A stretch of DNA of 64,000 nt from assembly GCA_963814095.1 (NCBI GenBank), contig CAWFBT010000027.1, positions 62,001 through 126,000 of the forward strand. Direction: 5' to 3'. A program made the translations under genes and the position numbers. The notes below the pieces were generated by a model. That model did not search any database and had not been told where the DNA came from. It saw nothing but the letters and a program-made list of their open reading frames with translations. The DNA is from JACVRW01 sp963814095. GTDB taxonomy: Bacteria > Actinomycetota > Thermoleophilia > Solirubrobacterales > Thermoleophilaceae. Position 1 is the stretch's first letter; every line of letters starts with the position of its first letter. Shown here one piece after another: positions 1-9,142 of the stretch.

Positions 1-573
1 GCTGCCGGACCTGAAGCGGGCCGCGCTGGCGCTGCTGGCGCCGCAGGAGGCCGAGCCGCGTCGAGCGGCTCGTGAACGAGGTCACGGAGACGATCTCCTA
101 CTCGCTACGTCGGCAACCTGGCGATCTCCGTGATCGCCGGCACGGTCGTCGGCGTCATGGCGGTGATCATCGGGGCGCCCTTCCCGGTCGTGCTGGCGCT
201 GATCGTCGGACTGTTCGACCTGATCCCCCAGATCGGCTCGATGATCGCGGCGATCATCGTCGTCCTGATCACGCTCGCCGGCTCGGGAGTGGCGGACGCG
301 GTGATCATGCTGCTCGTGATCCTCGTCTACCAGCAGATCGAGAACTACGTGATCCAGCCGCTCGTCTACCGGCGGGCGGTGTCGCTGTCGGGTTTCGCGA
401 CCATCGCAGTGGTGCTGGCAGGTGGTGCGTTGCTCGGGGTGATCGGCGCCATCCTGGCGGTGCCGGTCGCGGCGTCGATCAAGGTCGTGCTGAGCGACCT
501 GACGGCCTCCCGGCGCGCTCGCATGGATGCGCTCAGGGGAGAGCAGCCCGGCGCCGGCGGCGCTCCAGCCTGA
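1..573 (+). CDS. AI-2E family transporter (PerM/DUF20), C-terminal part, frameshifted
   Basis: This is the C-terminal part of an AI-2E/PerM-type polytopic membrane protein; the start lies before the window. From about base 103 to 573 one frame reads YVGNLAISVIAG followed by several hydrophobic helices, the family-typical segment FDLIPQIGSMIAAIIV and QIENYVIQPLVYRRAV, then a basic tail. Bases 2-60 read in a second frame and about 63-100 in a third (ERLVNEVTETIS), so two frameshifts occur near 60 and 100. The family exports small molecules or ions; the substrate here is unknown. The TGA stop overlaps the ATG of the next gene by one base (TGATG), which suggests translational coupling. Confidence 0.8.
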
Positions 574-1886
574 TGCCGCCCGTGACGCTCCTGGCCCGGC
601 GCGGCCAGCCCGCCGCGGAGGTCGCGAGCGACCTGCTCGAGCGCAATGAGGTGCCGCTTCACTGGGTCGACCTCGACGACGACCCGCTGCTCCCGTTCCT
701 GTCGGAGGAGACCATCGCGGGCGCCCGTGAACGACCACTCGCCCTGTTCGCCGACGGCAGCCGGCTCGAGGCGCCGCCGAGCTTCGCCGAGGCGGCCCCC
801 GATCGCTTTGACGCGGCACTCCAGGATGCGTACGGGGCGGCGGCGCGCTGGCGCACCGGCATCGCCGCGGGTGCCGGCCTCCCAACCCGTCCCCGCCACG
901 ACCACTACGACCTGATGGTGCTCGGCGCGGGCCCGGCCGGGCTCACCGCCGCGGTTTATGCCGCCTCCGAGGGCCTGCGCACCATCGTCGTCGAGCGCCA
1001 CGCGCCCGGGGGGCAGGCGGGGACGAGCTCGCGGATCGAGAACTATCCCGGCTTCCCGGACGGCATCGATGGCGCCGAGCTCGCCGAGAGCTGCTACCAC
1101 CAGGCGTTGCGACTCGGGGCGGAGTTCGTGATCGGCGTCGAGGTGCTGCATGCCCGTCCGCAGCCAGACGGCGAGGTCGAGCTCGAGTTCTCGAGCGGAG
1201 CCATTGCCCACACCCGCACGGGCGTCGTGGCCAGCGGCGTCCTCTACCGGCGGCTGAACGTGCCCGACGTGGAGCGGCTGATCGGCCGCGGCGTCCGCTA
1301 CGGCAGTCCCTCCGGCGACGCCGCGAGCTACGCGGGTCGCCGCGTAGTGATCGTCGGCGGCGCGAACTCCGCCGGGCAGGCGGCGCTCCACCTGGCCGGG
1401 CACGGGGCCGACGTGACGATCCTCGTACGCGGCGACTCGCTCGAGCGCGGCATGTCCGCCTACCTCGTCGAGCGCATCGGGCGACACGGGCGAATCAGCG
1501 TGCTGACGCGCACCGAGGTCACGGGCGGCTTCGGCGAGGACCGCCTTGAGAGCATCGAGGTCCGTGGGCCCGCCGGCGAGCAGACGCTGCCGGCCGACGC
1601 GCTGTTCGTGCTGATCGGAGCTGCGCCGGTCACGGCGGGCGTGGAGGACTGGCTTCGCTGTGACGACCACGGCTACTTCATGACCGGCCGTGAGCTCTTC
1701 AGGAGCTCGGACCGTTCGTGGTGGCCGCTCGACCGCGACCCGCTCTTCCTCGAGTCGAGCCAACCCGGTCTTTTCGTCGCCGGCGACGTGCGCTCGGGAT
1801 CGATCAAGCGCGTGGCATCCGCGGTGGGCGAGGGCGCGATGGCGGCCTCGCTGGTCCACTCGTATCTGGAGGGCCTCGAGAGCTAG
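573..1886 (+). CDS. FAD-dependent thioredoxin-reductase-like oxidoreductase lacking CxxC
   Basis: This 437-residue protein starts at ATG 573, overlapping the preceding stop. Residues 1 to about 100 look like a degenerate glutaredoxin/thioredoxin-fold half (ERNEVPLHWVDLDDDP, LALFADGSRL). Next comes a TrxB-type reductase with FAD motif LGAGPAGLTAA, PGGQAGTSSRIENYPGF, NADPH motif VIVGGANSAGQAALHL and C-terminal FAD motif GLFVAGDVRSGSIKRVASA. Where TrxB carries CATC, this sequence reads GVRYGSPSGDAASYAG and has no cysteine pair, so it cannot be a classical thioredoxin reductase. It matches the actinobacterial family often found fused to receiver or cyclic-nucleotide domains. Electron acceptor unknown; activity as an NAD(P)H-dependent flavoprotein is inferred. 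Confidence 0.85.
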   Translation: MPPVTLLARRGQPAAEVASDLLERNEVPLHWVDLDDDPLLPFLSEETIAGARERPLALFADGSRLEAPPSFAEAAPDRFDAALQDAYGAAARWRTGIAAGAGLPTRPRHDHYDLMVLGAGPAGLTAAVYAASEGLRTIVVERHAPGGQAGTSSRIENYPGFPDGIDGAELAESCYHQALRLGAEFVIGVEVLHARPQPDGEVELEFSSGAIAHTRTGVVASGVLYRRLNVPDVERLIGRGVRYGSPSGDAASYAGRRVVIVGGANSAGQAALHLAGHGADVTILVRGDSLERGMSAYLVERIGRHGRISVLTRTEVTGGFGEDRLESIEVRGPAGEQTLPADALFVLIGAAPVTAGVEDWLRCDDHGYFMTGRELFRSSDRSWWPLDRDPLFLESSQPGLFVAGDVRSGSIKRVASAVGEGAMAASLVHSYLEGLES

Positions 1887-1963
1887 CGCGAGCAGGACTC
1901 GGCTGCGGTGGGCCGAACCCTGAGGGTGGACATCGCACCGACAAGTGCTCCCAGGAGGGTTCA

Positions 1964-2380
1964 ATGGCGACTCAAGAGCAGTACCCGCGTGATGAAGAGC
2001 CGGTCTCAGGTTGGGCCGTGGGCGGCGTCACCTTCGCTGCCTGCGTACTCACTCTGATCGGCTTCTTCCAGGTGATCGCAGGACTCGTCGCGGTCATCGA
2101 TGACGACTTCTACGTCGTCGCTCAGAACTACACGTTCAACCTCGACACGAGCGCGTGGGGCTGGATCCACCTGCTGATCGGCATCCTGCTCGTGATCACC
2201 GGGTTCGGTCTCTTCAACCGTTCGGCCTGGGCGGGCTACACCGCGATCTTCCTCGCGATGCTGAGCGCCCTCGCGAACTTCTTCTTCATCCCGTACTACC
2301 CGTTCTGGGCGATCCTCCTGATCGCGCTCAACATCTGGGTGATCTGGGCGATCACCCGGCCGGGCGCACTCCGGATCTAG
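1964..2380 (+). CDS. DUF7144-type four-helix membrane protein
   Basis: This 138-residue integral membrane protein starts at ATG 1964, with a strong Shine-Dalgarno AGGAGG at 1953-1958. After a short hydrophilic N-terminus (MATQEQYPRDEEP) come four predicted helices: VGGVTFAACVLTLIGFFQVI, WIHLLIGILLVITGFGLF, YTAIFLAMLSALANFFF and WAILLIALNIWVIWAI. The pattern, including FYVVAQNYTFNLDTSAWGWI between helices 1 and 2, is that of the DUF7144 family, common in Actinomycetota and of unknown function. A perfect GC hairpin follows the stop, so it is probably a single transcription unit. Confidence 0.85.
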   Translation: MATQEQYPRDEEPVSGWAVGGVTFAACVLTLIGFFQVIAGLVAVIDDDFYVVAQNYTFNLDTSAWGWIHLLIGILLVITGFGLFNRSAWAGYTAIFLAMLSALANFFFIPYYPFWAILLIALNIWVIWAITRPGALRI

Positions 2381-2393
2381 CGGGCGCCTGACA

Positions 2394-2420
2394 GCGGCCC
2401 GCCGCCTGGCGGCGGGCCGC
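2394..2420. terminator. GC-rich perfect hairpin after the DUF7144 gene
   Basis: GCGGCCCGCCGCC at 2394-2406 is exactly complementary to 2408-2420, with a single T between the arms; in practice about a 12-bp stem with a 3-base loop. It lies 13 bases after the DUF7144 stop and just before the LuxR-type regulator. There is no T tract, as is common for high-GC actinobacterial terminators. A role in attenuating the downstream gene is possible. Confidence 0.6.
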
Positions 2421-2437
2421 GATGTACCTTGCGAGAC

Positions 2438-5251
2438 GTGGGCCGGGCTGCACCAACGAGTGCGCGGTTGCTCGACCGCGACCGCGAGCTGGGGGAGATC
2501 CTCGATCGTCTCGACGCCGCTCGCACGGGCACGGGCTCGGCGCTCGTCGTGGAGGGACCCGGCGGGATCGGCAAGACTGAGCTGCTGCTCGCCGCCGACC
2601 GCGCTGCGCGCCAGCGCGACATGTGCGTGCTGAGCGCCCGCGGGGCCGAGCTCGAGCGCGAGTTCGCGTTCGGCGTGGTGCGGCAGCTGCTCGAGGCCAG
2701 CGTCCATGGTCCCGGCGGCGCCGGGTTGATGGACGGCGCCGCGGCGCTCTCCGCGCCCGTCTTCGAGCTCACGGCGCAGGGTGAGGAGGAGGAGCGCTCG
2801 TTCGCCGTGCTGCACGGCCTCTACTGGCTCTGCGCCAGCCTGTCGGAGCGCGCACCGCTGCTCGTGCTGGTCGACGACGCCCATTGGGCGGACCCCGCCT
2901 CGCTCGCCTTCCTGGCCTACCTCGCCCGTCGCGTCGAGGACCTGTCGGTGGCACTCGTGGTTGCGAGCCGCCCCGGCGACGACGACGTAGAGGAACATCT
3001 GCTCGGAACGCTGCTCGGCCACCCGCGCGCAGGGCTCGTGCGGCCGGGTCCGCTCGGCGGAGCCGCGCTTGAGACGCTGTTGCGGGAAGAGACGGGCGAC
3101 GACCCCGACGAGGCCTTCGTCGCTGCGTGCCTCGCCGCAACAGAGGGCAACCCGTTTCTCGTGCGCGAGCTCGTGCGCGAGGTCGGCGAGCGCGGAATCG
3201 CTGCCTCGGCCCGGGACGCCGAGCGGGTCCGTGAGCTCGGCCCGCGCACAGTGGCACGCCGTCTGCAGGCCAGGCTCGCGAACGCGTCCCCCCTGGCCGT
3301 CGAGGTGGTGCGCGTGGTCGCGGTGCTTGGTGCGGACGCGGACGTGCGCCGCTTGGCCCGCCTCACGGACCTGCCGGCGGACGAGGTGGGCCGGGTGCTC
3401 GATGCCCTGCGCACGGCCGACGTCCTCACGGGCGAGCGGCCCGTCGAATTCGTACACCCGATCACACGCTCGGCGATCTACGCGGCGATACCGGCCGGGG
3501 AGCGGGCACGCCTGCACGACCTCGCCGCAGCTCTGCTGCAGGAGGAGGGCGCTGCGAGCGAGCGCGTCGCGAGCCATCTGCTCGTGACCGAGCCGGGCGG
3601 CGCCGGCGCGACCGTCGACTTCCTGGTCGCCGCCGCCAGGGGAGCGCTGGGGCGCGGCGCCCCCAGCTCGGCCGCGGCGTACCTGAGGCGTGCGCTCGCA
3701 GAGCCGCCGCCCGCGGGCGAGCGGACCAGGCTGCTGGCGGAGCTCGGCTCCGCCGAGTCGCTCGTCGGCGATGCCCGCGCGATCGGCCACCTGAGCGAGG
3801 CGCTCGAGAGCTCACCCGCCAGCGAACCGCGCAGGATGGCCGCGCTCGCGCTCGCCCAGTTCTTCGTCCTGGCGGGCGAGACGGGCCGCGCGGCCTCCCT
3901 GTACGAGTCAGCCGCGCCCGGACAGGAACGCTGGGCGCTTCGGCTCGAGGCATCCGCGGTCGCCGCGGGAATCGGCGACGTGGAGGTGGCGCCGTCGATG
4001 GCGGAGCGCGTCGATGCGCTGCGAGCGCTGGCGGAGCAGGATCCAGGCGCCCCGGCGAGCGTCTTCGCGGCAGTTGCGATCGCCAATGCGCAGACAGCCA
4101 CGCCCGCGGCCGAGATCGTCGGGCCGGCGAGGCGGGCACGCGCCCGCACCCGACGCCGGGGGCTCGGCTGGGCCACGGGCCTCGTCGCTCTCTTCACCGC
4201 CCTTCTCTTCGCCGAGCACTACGACGAGGCCGAGGAGCTCGTCGAGGAGGGACTCGCGATCGCCCGCTCGCGCGGCTCCGAGATCCACTTCGCGATGTGC
4301 TCCGCGATGCGCAGCTGCCTGGCGCTGCGCCGCGGGGCGCTGGGCGACGCCGAGGAGGATGCGCGCGTGGCCCTGCAGGTGGCCCCGCGCCAGGCCCACG
4401 GCTTCTACGGGATGTTTGCGCTCGCGAGCCTGCTGGAGGCGCTCGTCGAGCGGGGACTGCCGCTGGACGCGGAGCGCGAGCTCGAGCGGATCGGGCTGCC
4501 GGAGCGCTCGTCCGCCCTCCCCTATGGCACCCTGCTCAACGCCCGCGGCCGGCTGCGGCTGGCGCAGGGGCGGTGCGACGAGGCGCTCGCGGACTTCACG
4601 GCAGCCGGGGGCCACCTGCTACGCGGCGAGTGCACCACGCCGAGCGCCGCCGCATGGCGCTCCGGCGCCGCCCTCGCGCAGCTCGCGCTCGGGGACGCGG
4701 AGACGGCGAGGGTGCTCGCGGCCGAGGAGGCCGAGCTGGCCCGGGCGGCGGGCTTCCCGCGCGCCCTCGGCATCGCCCTGCGGATAGAGGGGCTCGCCAC
4801 GGGTGGCGATGACGGGGTCGTGCTCCTGGAGACCTCGATCGGGTCACTCGAGCGCTCGCAGGCGCAGCTCGAGCTCGGCAGGTCGCTCGCCGAGCACGGC
4901 GCGGCGCTCAGGCGCGGCGGGCGCCGGGTGGACGCCCGCGAGTCGCTGCGCCGCGCGCTCGAGCTGGCCAGGCGCTGCGGCGCCGGCGCGCTCGCCGAGC
5001 AGGTGCGCACGGAGCTGCGGGCCGCCGGCGGCCGCTCGCGCCAGGGCGCGCTGTCGGGGCCCGGCTCACTCACCGCGAGCGAGCGGCGCGTCGCGCAGAT
5101 GGCGGCGGAGGGCCTCAGCAACCGCGACATCGCCCAGGCGCTGTTCGTGTCGCTGCGCACGGTCGAAACGCACCTCACGCACGCCTTCCAGAAGCTCGAC
5201 ATCGACTCCCGCACGAAGCTCGTAGACGCCCTCCGCGGCACCCCGAGTTGA
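2438..5251 (+). CDS. Large LuxR-family transcriptional regulator with AAA/STAND ATPase domain
   Basis: About 937 residues. The N-terminus carries an AAA ATPase module: LLDRDRELGEILDRL, Walker A EGPGGIGKTELL, and Walker B/sensor LLVLVDDAHWADPASLAFL. A long helical middle resembles the TPR-like arms of MalT/LAL regulators. The C-terminus (about the last 65 residues) is a LuxR/GerE helix-turn-helix: LTASERRVAQMAAEGLSNRD followed by SLRTVETHLTHAFQKLDI. Such proteins bind ATP and an inducer and activate target promoters; the inducer is not readable here. No clear RBS exists. GTG 2438 is chosen; TTG 2429 in the same frame is an alternative. An acyl-CoA synthetase gene follows within 60 bases and is a plausible target. 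Confidence 0.9.
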   Translation: MGRAAPTSARLLDRDRELGEILDRLDAARTGTGSALVVEGPGGIGKTELLLAADRAARQRDMCVLSARGAELEREFAFGVVRQLLEASVHGPGGAGLMDGAAALSAPVFELTAQGEEEERSFAVLHGLYWLCASLSERAPLLVLVDDAHWADPASLAFLAYLARRVEDLSVALVVASRPGDDDVEEHLLGTLLGHPRAGLVRPGPLGGAALETLLREETGDDPDEAFVAACLAATEGNPFLVRELVREVGERGIAASARDAERVRELGPRTVARRLQARLANASPLAVEVVRVVAVLGADADVRRLARLTDLPADEVGRVLDALRTADVLTGERPVEFVHPITRSAIYAAIPAGERARLHDLAAALLQEEGAASERVASHLLVTEPGGAGATVDFLVAAARGALGRGAPSSAAAYLRRALAEPPPAGERTRLLAELGSAESLVGDARAIGHLSEALESSPASEPRRMAALALAQFFVLAGETGRAASLYESAAPGQERWALRLEASAVAAGIGDVEVAPSMAERVDALRALAEQDPGAPASVFAAVAIANAQTATPAAEIVGPARRARARTRRRGLGWATGLVALFTALLFAEHYDEAEELVEEGLAIARSRGSEIHFAMCSAMRSCLALRRGALGDAEEDARVALQVAPRQAHGFYGMFALASLLEALVERGLPLDAERELERIGLPERSSALPYGTLLNARGRLRLAQGRCDEALADFTAAGGHLLRGECTTPSAAAWRSGAALAQLALGDAETARVLAAEEAELARAAGFPRALGIALRIEGLATGGDDGVVLLETSIGSLERSQAQLELGRSLAEHGAALRRGGRRVDARESLRRALELARRCGAGALAEQVRTELRAAGGRSRQGALSGPGSLTASERRVAQMAAEGLSNRDIAQALFVSLRTVETHLTHAFQKLDIDSRTKLVDALRGTPS

Positions 5252-5307
5252 AAATGTCGTGGTCGGCCCACGATGCGCCGCCGGCCCTCCGGGGAGATCA
5301 TCGGCGC

Positions 5308-7077
5308 ATGAACACGACTGTGGTGCAGGCGGCGGCGAAGGCGCCGCGGACCCTGGACGATCAGACCCTGTGCGCAGCCTTCCAGCGCACGGCCGCCGAG
5401 CGGCCGGACGACATCGCGCTGGCTGACGAGCGCCACGCGGCCGGCATCAGCTGGCACGAATACGGCGAGCGCGTGCGCCGAATCGCGGAGGGCCTGCATT
5501 CGCTCGGCCTGCGCCGCGGCGACACGCTCGCCCTGTTGCTCACGAACCGCAGCGAGTTCCACCTGCTGGATGCCGCGGCGATCCACCTCGGAGCCGTGCC
5601 CTTCTCGGTCTACGCGACGAGCGCGCCCGAGCAGATGGAGTACCTGCTGCGCGACTCGGGCGCGCGCGTGGTCGCGACCGAGACCGCCCTCCAGGAGCGG
5701 CTGGCGCAGGCGCTCGCTCTGGCCGAGCGGCCACTCGATGCCCTCGTCATCGTCGACGGCGAGGCCGGCGTGCTGACCCTCGACGAGCTGGAGCTGCGGC
5801 GCTCGGCTGAGTTCGACTTCGACGCGAGCTGGCAAGCGGTCGGCGCCGAGGACCTGCTGACGCTCATCTACACCTCGGGAACGACCGGCCCGCCCAAGGG
5901 CGTCGAGCTGACGCACCGCAACCTGCTCGCCGCCTGGCGCGGCGTGCACGAGGCGTGGGGGCTCCCGCATCCGGGCAGCTCGACCATCTCCTACCTGCCC
6001 TCGGCCCACATCGCCGATCGCTTTGGCTGCCACTACGCCGGCATGCTCTTCGGCGCTGCGATCACCTCCTGCGGCGATCTGCGCCAGGTCGGGAAGCTGC
6101 TCCCCGAGGTGCGGCCCACCGTGTTCGCGGCCGTCCCGCGCGTCTGGCAGAAGCTCAAGGCCGGCGTGGAGGCCGCGCTCGGCGCGGAGACCGACGACAC
6201 ACGGCGCGAGGCGATGTCCTGGGCGATCGAGACAGGCGGGGCGGCAATCGAGCTCGAGCAGCGCGGCGAGCCGCTACCGGCCCAGCTCCGGGCCGAGCTC
6301 GCGCGCGCCGACGAGCTCGTGCTGTCCGGCATTCGGGCCCGGCTCGGCCTCGACCGCTGCGAGGTGGCGGTGTGCGCCGCGGCGCCGGTCCCGCCCGACG
6401 TGCTCACGTTCTTCCAGGGGCTGGGGCTGCCGATCGTCGAGCTCTACGGGCTATCCGAGACGTCGGCCATCGCCACCAGCAACCGGCCCGGCCGGCAGCG
6501 CATCGGCACCGTGGGTCAGCCGCTGCCCGGCGTGGAGCTGCAGGTCGCCGACGACGGCGAGGTGCTCCTGCGCGGCGACATGCTCATGCGCGGATACCGC
6601 AACCGCCCGGACCAGACCGGCGAGGCGATCGACGCCGAGGGCTGGTTCCACACGGGCGACGTGGGCGTGCTCGACGAGGACGGCTATCTGCGCATCGTCG
6701 ACCGCATGAAGGAGCTGATCATCAACGCCGCCGGCAAGAACATGTCGCCGGCGAACATCGAGTCGACGCTCAAGGCCGCAAGCAGCCTGATCGGCCAGGC
6801 CTGCGTGATCGGCGACGCCCGGCCCTACAACGTCGCGCTGCTCACGCCCGACCCCGAGGCGTCGGCCCGGCTCACTCCCGAGGCGTTGCAGGCCGAGATC
6901 GCCGCGGCGGTCGAGCGCGCGAACGAGCGCCTGTCGCGCGTCGAGCAGATCAAGCGCCACCGGCTGCTCGAACGCGACTGGCTGCCGGGCGGCGTCGAGC
7001 TGACGCCGACGATGAAGCTCAAGCGACGCGCGATCGAGAAGCGCTACGCGGGCGAGATCGAGCGGCTCTACGCCTAG
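5308..7077 (+). CDS. Long-chain fatty-acid-CoA ligase (AMP-forming), FadD15-like
   Basis: This is a 589-residue ANL-superfamily adenylating enzyme that activates fatty acids to acyl-CoA through an acyl-AMP intermediate. Visible motifs are the P-loop-like YTSGTTGPPKGVELTH, the acyl-site/A5 motif ELYGLSETSAIATSN, the A7 motif GWFHTGDVGVLDEDGYLRI, the hinge region DRMKELIINAAGKNMSP, and a C-terminal lysine in TPTMKLKRRAI. The layout (long-chain FadD15/FAA type, with NMSPANIEST) is complete. The start is ATG 5308 with GGGGAG at 5291-5296; an in-frame upstream extension to 5248 is less likely. It follows the LuxR regulator and may be controlled by it (inference). Confidence 0.93.
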   Translation: MNTTVVQAAAKAPRTLDDQTLCAAFQRTAAERPDDIALADERHAAGISWHEYGERVRRIAEGLHSLGLRRGDTLALLLTNRSEFHLLDAAAIHLGAVPFSVYATSAPEQMEYLLRDSGARVVATETALQERLAQALALAERPLDALVIVDGEAGVLTLDELELRRSAEFDFDASWQAVGAEDLLTLIYTSGTTGPPKGVELTHRNLLAAWRGVHEAWGLPHPGSSTISYLPSAHIADRFGCHYAGMLFGAAITSCGDLRQVGKLLPEVRPTVFAAVPRVWQKLKAGVEAALGAETDDTRREAMSWAIETGGAAIELEQRGEPLPAQLRAELARADELVLSGIRARLGLDRCEVAVCAAAPVPPDVLTFFQGLGLPIVELYGLSETSAIATSNRPGRQRIGTVGQPLPGVELQVADDGEVLLRGDMLMRGYRNRPDQTGEAIDAEGWFHTGDVGVLDEDGYLRIVDRMKELIINAAGKNMSPANIESTLKAASSLIGQACVIGDARPYNVALLTPDPEASARLTPEALQAEIAAAVERANERLSRVEQIKRHRLLERDWLPGGVELTPTMKLKRRAIEKRYAGEIERLYA

Positions 7078-7160
7078 GCGAAGCGCTTGCCGAAGTCGAG
7101 TGCGGTCTGCGCGACGTCGCGGCGGACCGTGTCGGGGATCGCCGGGCGCTCGGTGGCCAT
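7074..7160 (-). CDS. Possible 28-residue small ORF (hypothetical)
   Basis: On the minus strand a 28-codon frame runs from ATG 7160 to TAG 7074, with a nearly perfect G/C third-position pattern. It reads MATERPAIPDTV followed by RRDVAQTALDFGKRFA. It fills most of the gap between the acyl-CoA ligase and nhaA, and its stop overlaps the ligase stop in a convergent CTAG. No Shine-Dalgarno is evident and I recognise no family. It could be a real microprotein, a remnant of a longer gene, or chance. Confidence 0.3.
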   Translation of the reverse strand: MATERPAIPDTVRRDVAQTALDFGKRFA

Positions 7161-7213
7161 GATTCGCAACCTGGCGATCCGCGATTCGCATCCGTGCCTA
7201 CTCTCATGCGGGC

Positions 7214-9112
7214 ATGAACACGCAGTTCCTCGGCCGCACGGCGTGGGCACGCAACCTGGCCGCTCCGCTGCGGAGCTTCCTCACGACCGAGACGAGCGGC
7301 GCGCTCGCGCTGCTCGCTGCCTCGCTGGCCGCCCTGATCTGGGCCAACCTGCCCTGGTGGGAGTCCTACGAGTCGTTCTGGACGACGGACCTGTCGATCC
7401 GGATCGGCGACGACGCGCTGTCGCTCGACCTGCGCGACTGGGTCAACCAGGGGCTCATGACCCTGTTCTTCCTGGTCGTGGGCCTGGAGGCCAAGCGCGA
7501 GCTCGACCTCGGCGAGCTGCGCGACCGGCGCCGTGTGGCCATCCCGGTGCTGGCCGCGCTCGGCGGGCTCGCCGTACCGGTGCTCATCTACCTCGCGATC
7601 AACGCCGGGGAGCCCTCAGCGGACGGCTGGGGCGCCGCGATGTCGACCGACACGGCCTTCGCCCTCGGCGTGCTGGCGCTGTTGGCGCCCCAGGCGACGC
7701 GCCTGCGCGTACGGCTCCTGACGATCGTCGTCATCGACGACCTCGTCGCGCTGATCGTGATTGCCACTGTCTACACGGAGCACATCGAGATGACGCCGCT
7801 GCTCATCGCGTTCGGGCTGTTCGCGGTCCTGCTCGGGCTCCGCTTCGTACCGTTCGGCGGACGCCTGCAGGCGGCCGCACTGCTGGGCGTGGCGATCTGG
7901 GTGGCACTGCACGAGTCCGGAGTCGATCCCGTGATCACCGGCCTCGCCGTGGGCCTCGCCACGACCGCCTACACGCCGGCTCGCGGCGCCCTCGAGCGGG
8001 CCACAGAGCAGACGCGCACCTTCCGGGAGCAGCCGACGCCCGAGCTCGCACGCTCGGCCCAGGCCGGGATCGCAGCCGCGCTGTCGGTCAACGAACGGCT
8101 CCAGTACCGCCTCCACCCCTGGACCAGCTATGTGATCGTGCCGCTGTTCGCGCTCGCGAACCTGGGCATCCACATCGATGGCCAGCTGCTGAGCGACGCG
8201 GCGACCTCGCCGATCACGCTGGGCATCATCTGCGCCTACGTAGTCGGCAAGCCCGTGGGGATCTCCCTGGCGGCCTGGCTCGCCTCGCGCCCCTGGCTCT
8301 CCGGGCTGCGCCTGTCCCTCAGCTGGCCGGTGATCGCCGGCGGGGGCGTCGTCGCGGGCATCGGCTTCACGGTCGCGCTGCTGGTCGCGAGCATCGCGTT
8401 CAGCGGTCAGCAGCTTGCCGAGGCGAAGCTCGGCATCCTGGGCGCGGCGATCATCGCCACGCTGCTCAGCCTGCTGATCTTCCGCGTCATCATCCCGAGG
8501 CTGCCCGCCTCGATGCGCGAGCGCCAGCCGGCCGGCGTGACCGACGCGATCCTGGACCTGTCCGACGAGATCGACCCGAGCCGGGACCACATCCGCGGTC
8601 CCGACGACGCCCCCGTGACGCTCGTCGAGTACGGCGACTACCAGTGCCCTTACTGCGGCCAGGCTGAGCTCGTGATCCGCTCACTGCTCGACTCGTTCGG
8701 CGACGACCTGCGTTACGTCTGGCGCCACCTGCCGCTTAACGACGTCCACCCGAACGCGCAGATCGCAGCCGAGGGCGCGGAGGCCGCCGGCGCGCAGGGC
8801 CGTTTCTGGGAGATGCACGACCGGCTGCTCGACAACCAGGATCAGTTGATGCCGACCGACCTCGCCCGCCACGCCAACGACATCGGGCTCGACATGCACC
8901 GCTTCTGGGACGACCTGCGCCGGCGCGACTACGCCGAGCGGATCGGGCAGGACGTGGCGAGCGCCGACCTGAGCGGCGTGGCCGGCACGCCGACGTTCTT
9001 CATCAACGGCGCGCGCCACCAGGGCGCCTACGACATCGACACCCTCGCCGAAGCGGTCCGACGGGCACGGAAGGTCGCGCAGCAGCGCCGGGAAGCGTCA
9101 GTGGCCTCGTGA
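7214..9112 (+). CDS. nhaA: Na+/H+ antiporter NhaA fused to a C-terminal DsbA/thioredoxin domain
   Basis: 632 residues from ATG 7214. Residues 1 to about 430 form an NhaA antiporter with about 12 membrane helices. These include NQGLMTLFFLVVGLEAKREL, MSTDTAFALGVLALL and the ion-binding helix with paired aspartates, TIVVIDDLVALIVIATVY. Residues about 460-632 form a DsbA-like thioredoxin fold with the redox motif YQCPYCGQAEL near residue 478, RYVWRHLPL, and the cis-proline segment GVAGTPTFFINGARH. NhaA exchanges Na+ for H+ across the inner membrane. The fused domain may be extracytoplasmic and perform thiol exchange. This fusion is a known actinobacterial architecture and has no frameshift here. 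Confidence 0.93.
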   Translation: MNTQFLGRTAWARNLAAPLRSFLTTETSGALALLAASLAALIWANLPWWESYESFWTTDLSIRIGDDALSLDLRDWVNQGLMTLFFLVVGLEAKRELDLGELRDRRRVAIPVLAALGGLAVPVLIYLAINAGEPSADGWGAAMSTDTAFALGVLALLAPQATRLRVRLLTIVVIDDLVALIVIATVYTEHIEMTPLLIAFGLFAVLLGLRFVPFGGRLQAAALLGVAIWVALHESGVDPVITGLAVGLATTAYTPARGALERATEQTRTFREQPTPELARSAQAGIAAALSVNERLQYRLHPWTSYVIVPLFALANLGIHIDGQLLSDAATSPITLGIICAYVVGKPVGISLAAWLASRPWLSGLRLSLSWPVIAGGGVVAGIGFTVALLVASIAFSGQQLAEAKLGILGAAIIATLLSLLIFRVIIPRLPASMRERQPAGVTDAILDLSDEIDPSRDHIRGPDDAPVTLVEYGDYQCPYCGQAELVIRSLLDSFGDDLRYVWRHLPLNDVHPNAQIAAEGAEAAGAQGRFWEMHDRLLDNQDQLMPTDLARHANDIGLDMHRFWDDLRRRDYAERIGQDVASADLSGVAGTPTFFINGARHQGAYDIDTLAEAVRRARKVAQQRREASVAS

Positions 9113-9142
9113 CGAGCGCCGCACACCGGGTATTGCCAAGGC

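Noticed and set aside
72..572. A single 604-residue ORF joining the first 500 bases with the thioredoxin-reductase-like gene
   Set aside because: Bases 72-572 are a shadow frame of the AI-2E transporter (Arg/Pro-rich, no family motif). The reductase has its own ATG at 573 with a TGATG coupling.
366..1964. 532-residue minus-strand ORF and similar long antisense ORFs in the window
   Set aside because: Long stop-free frames are expected at about 70% GC. They lack motifs and oppose genes with clear domains.
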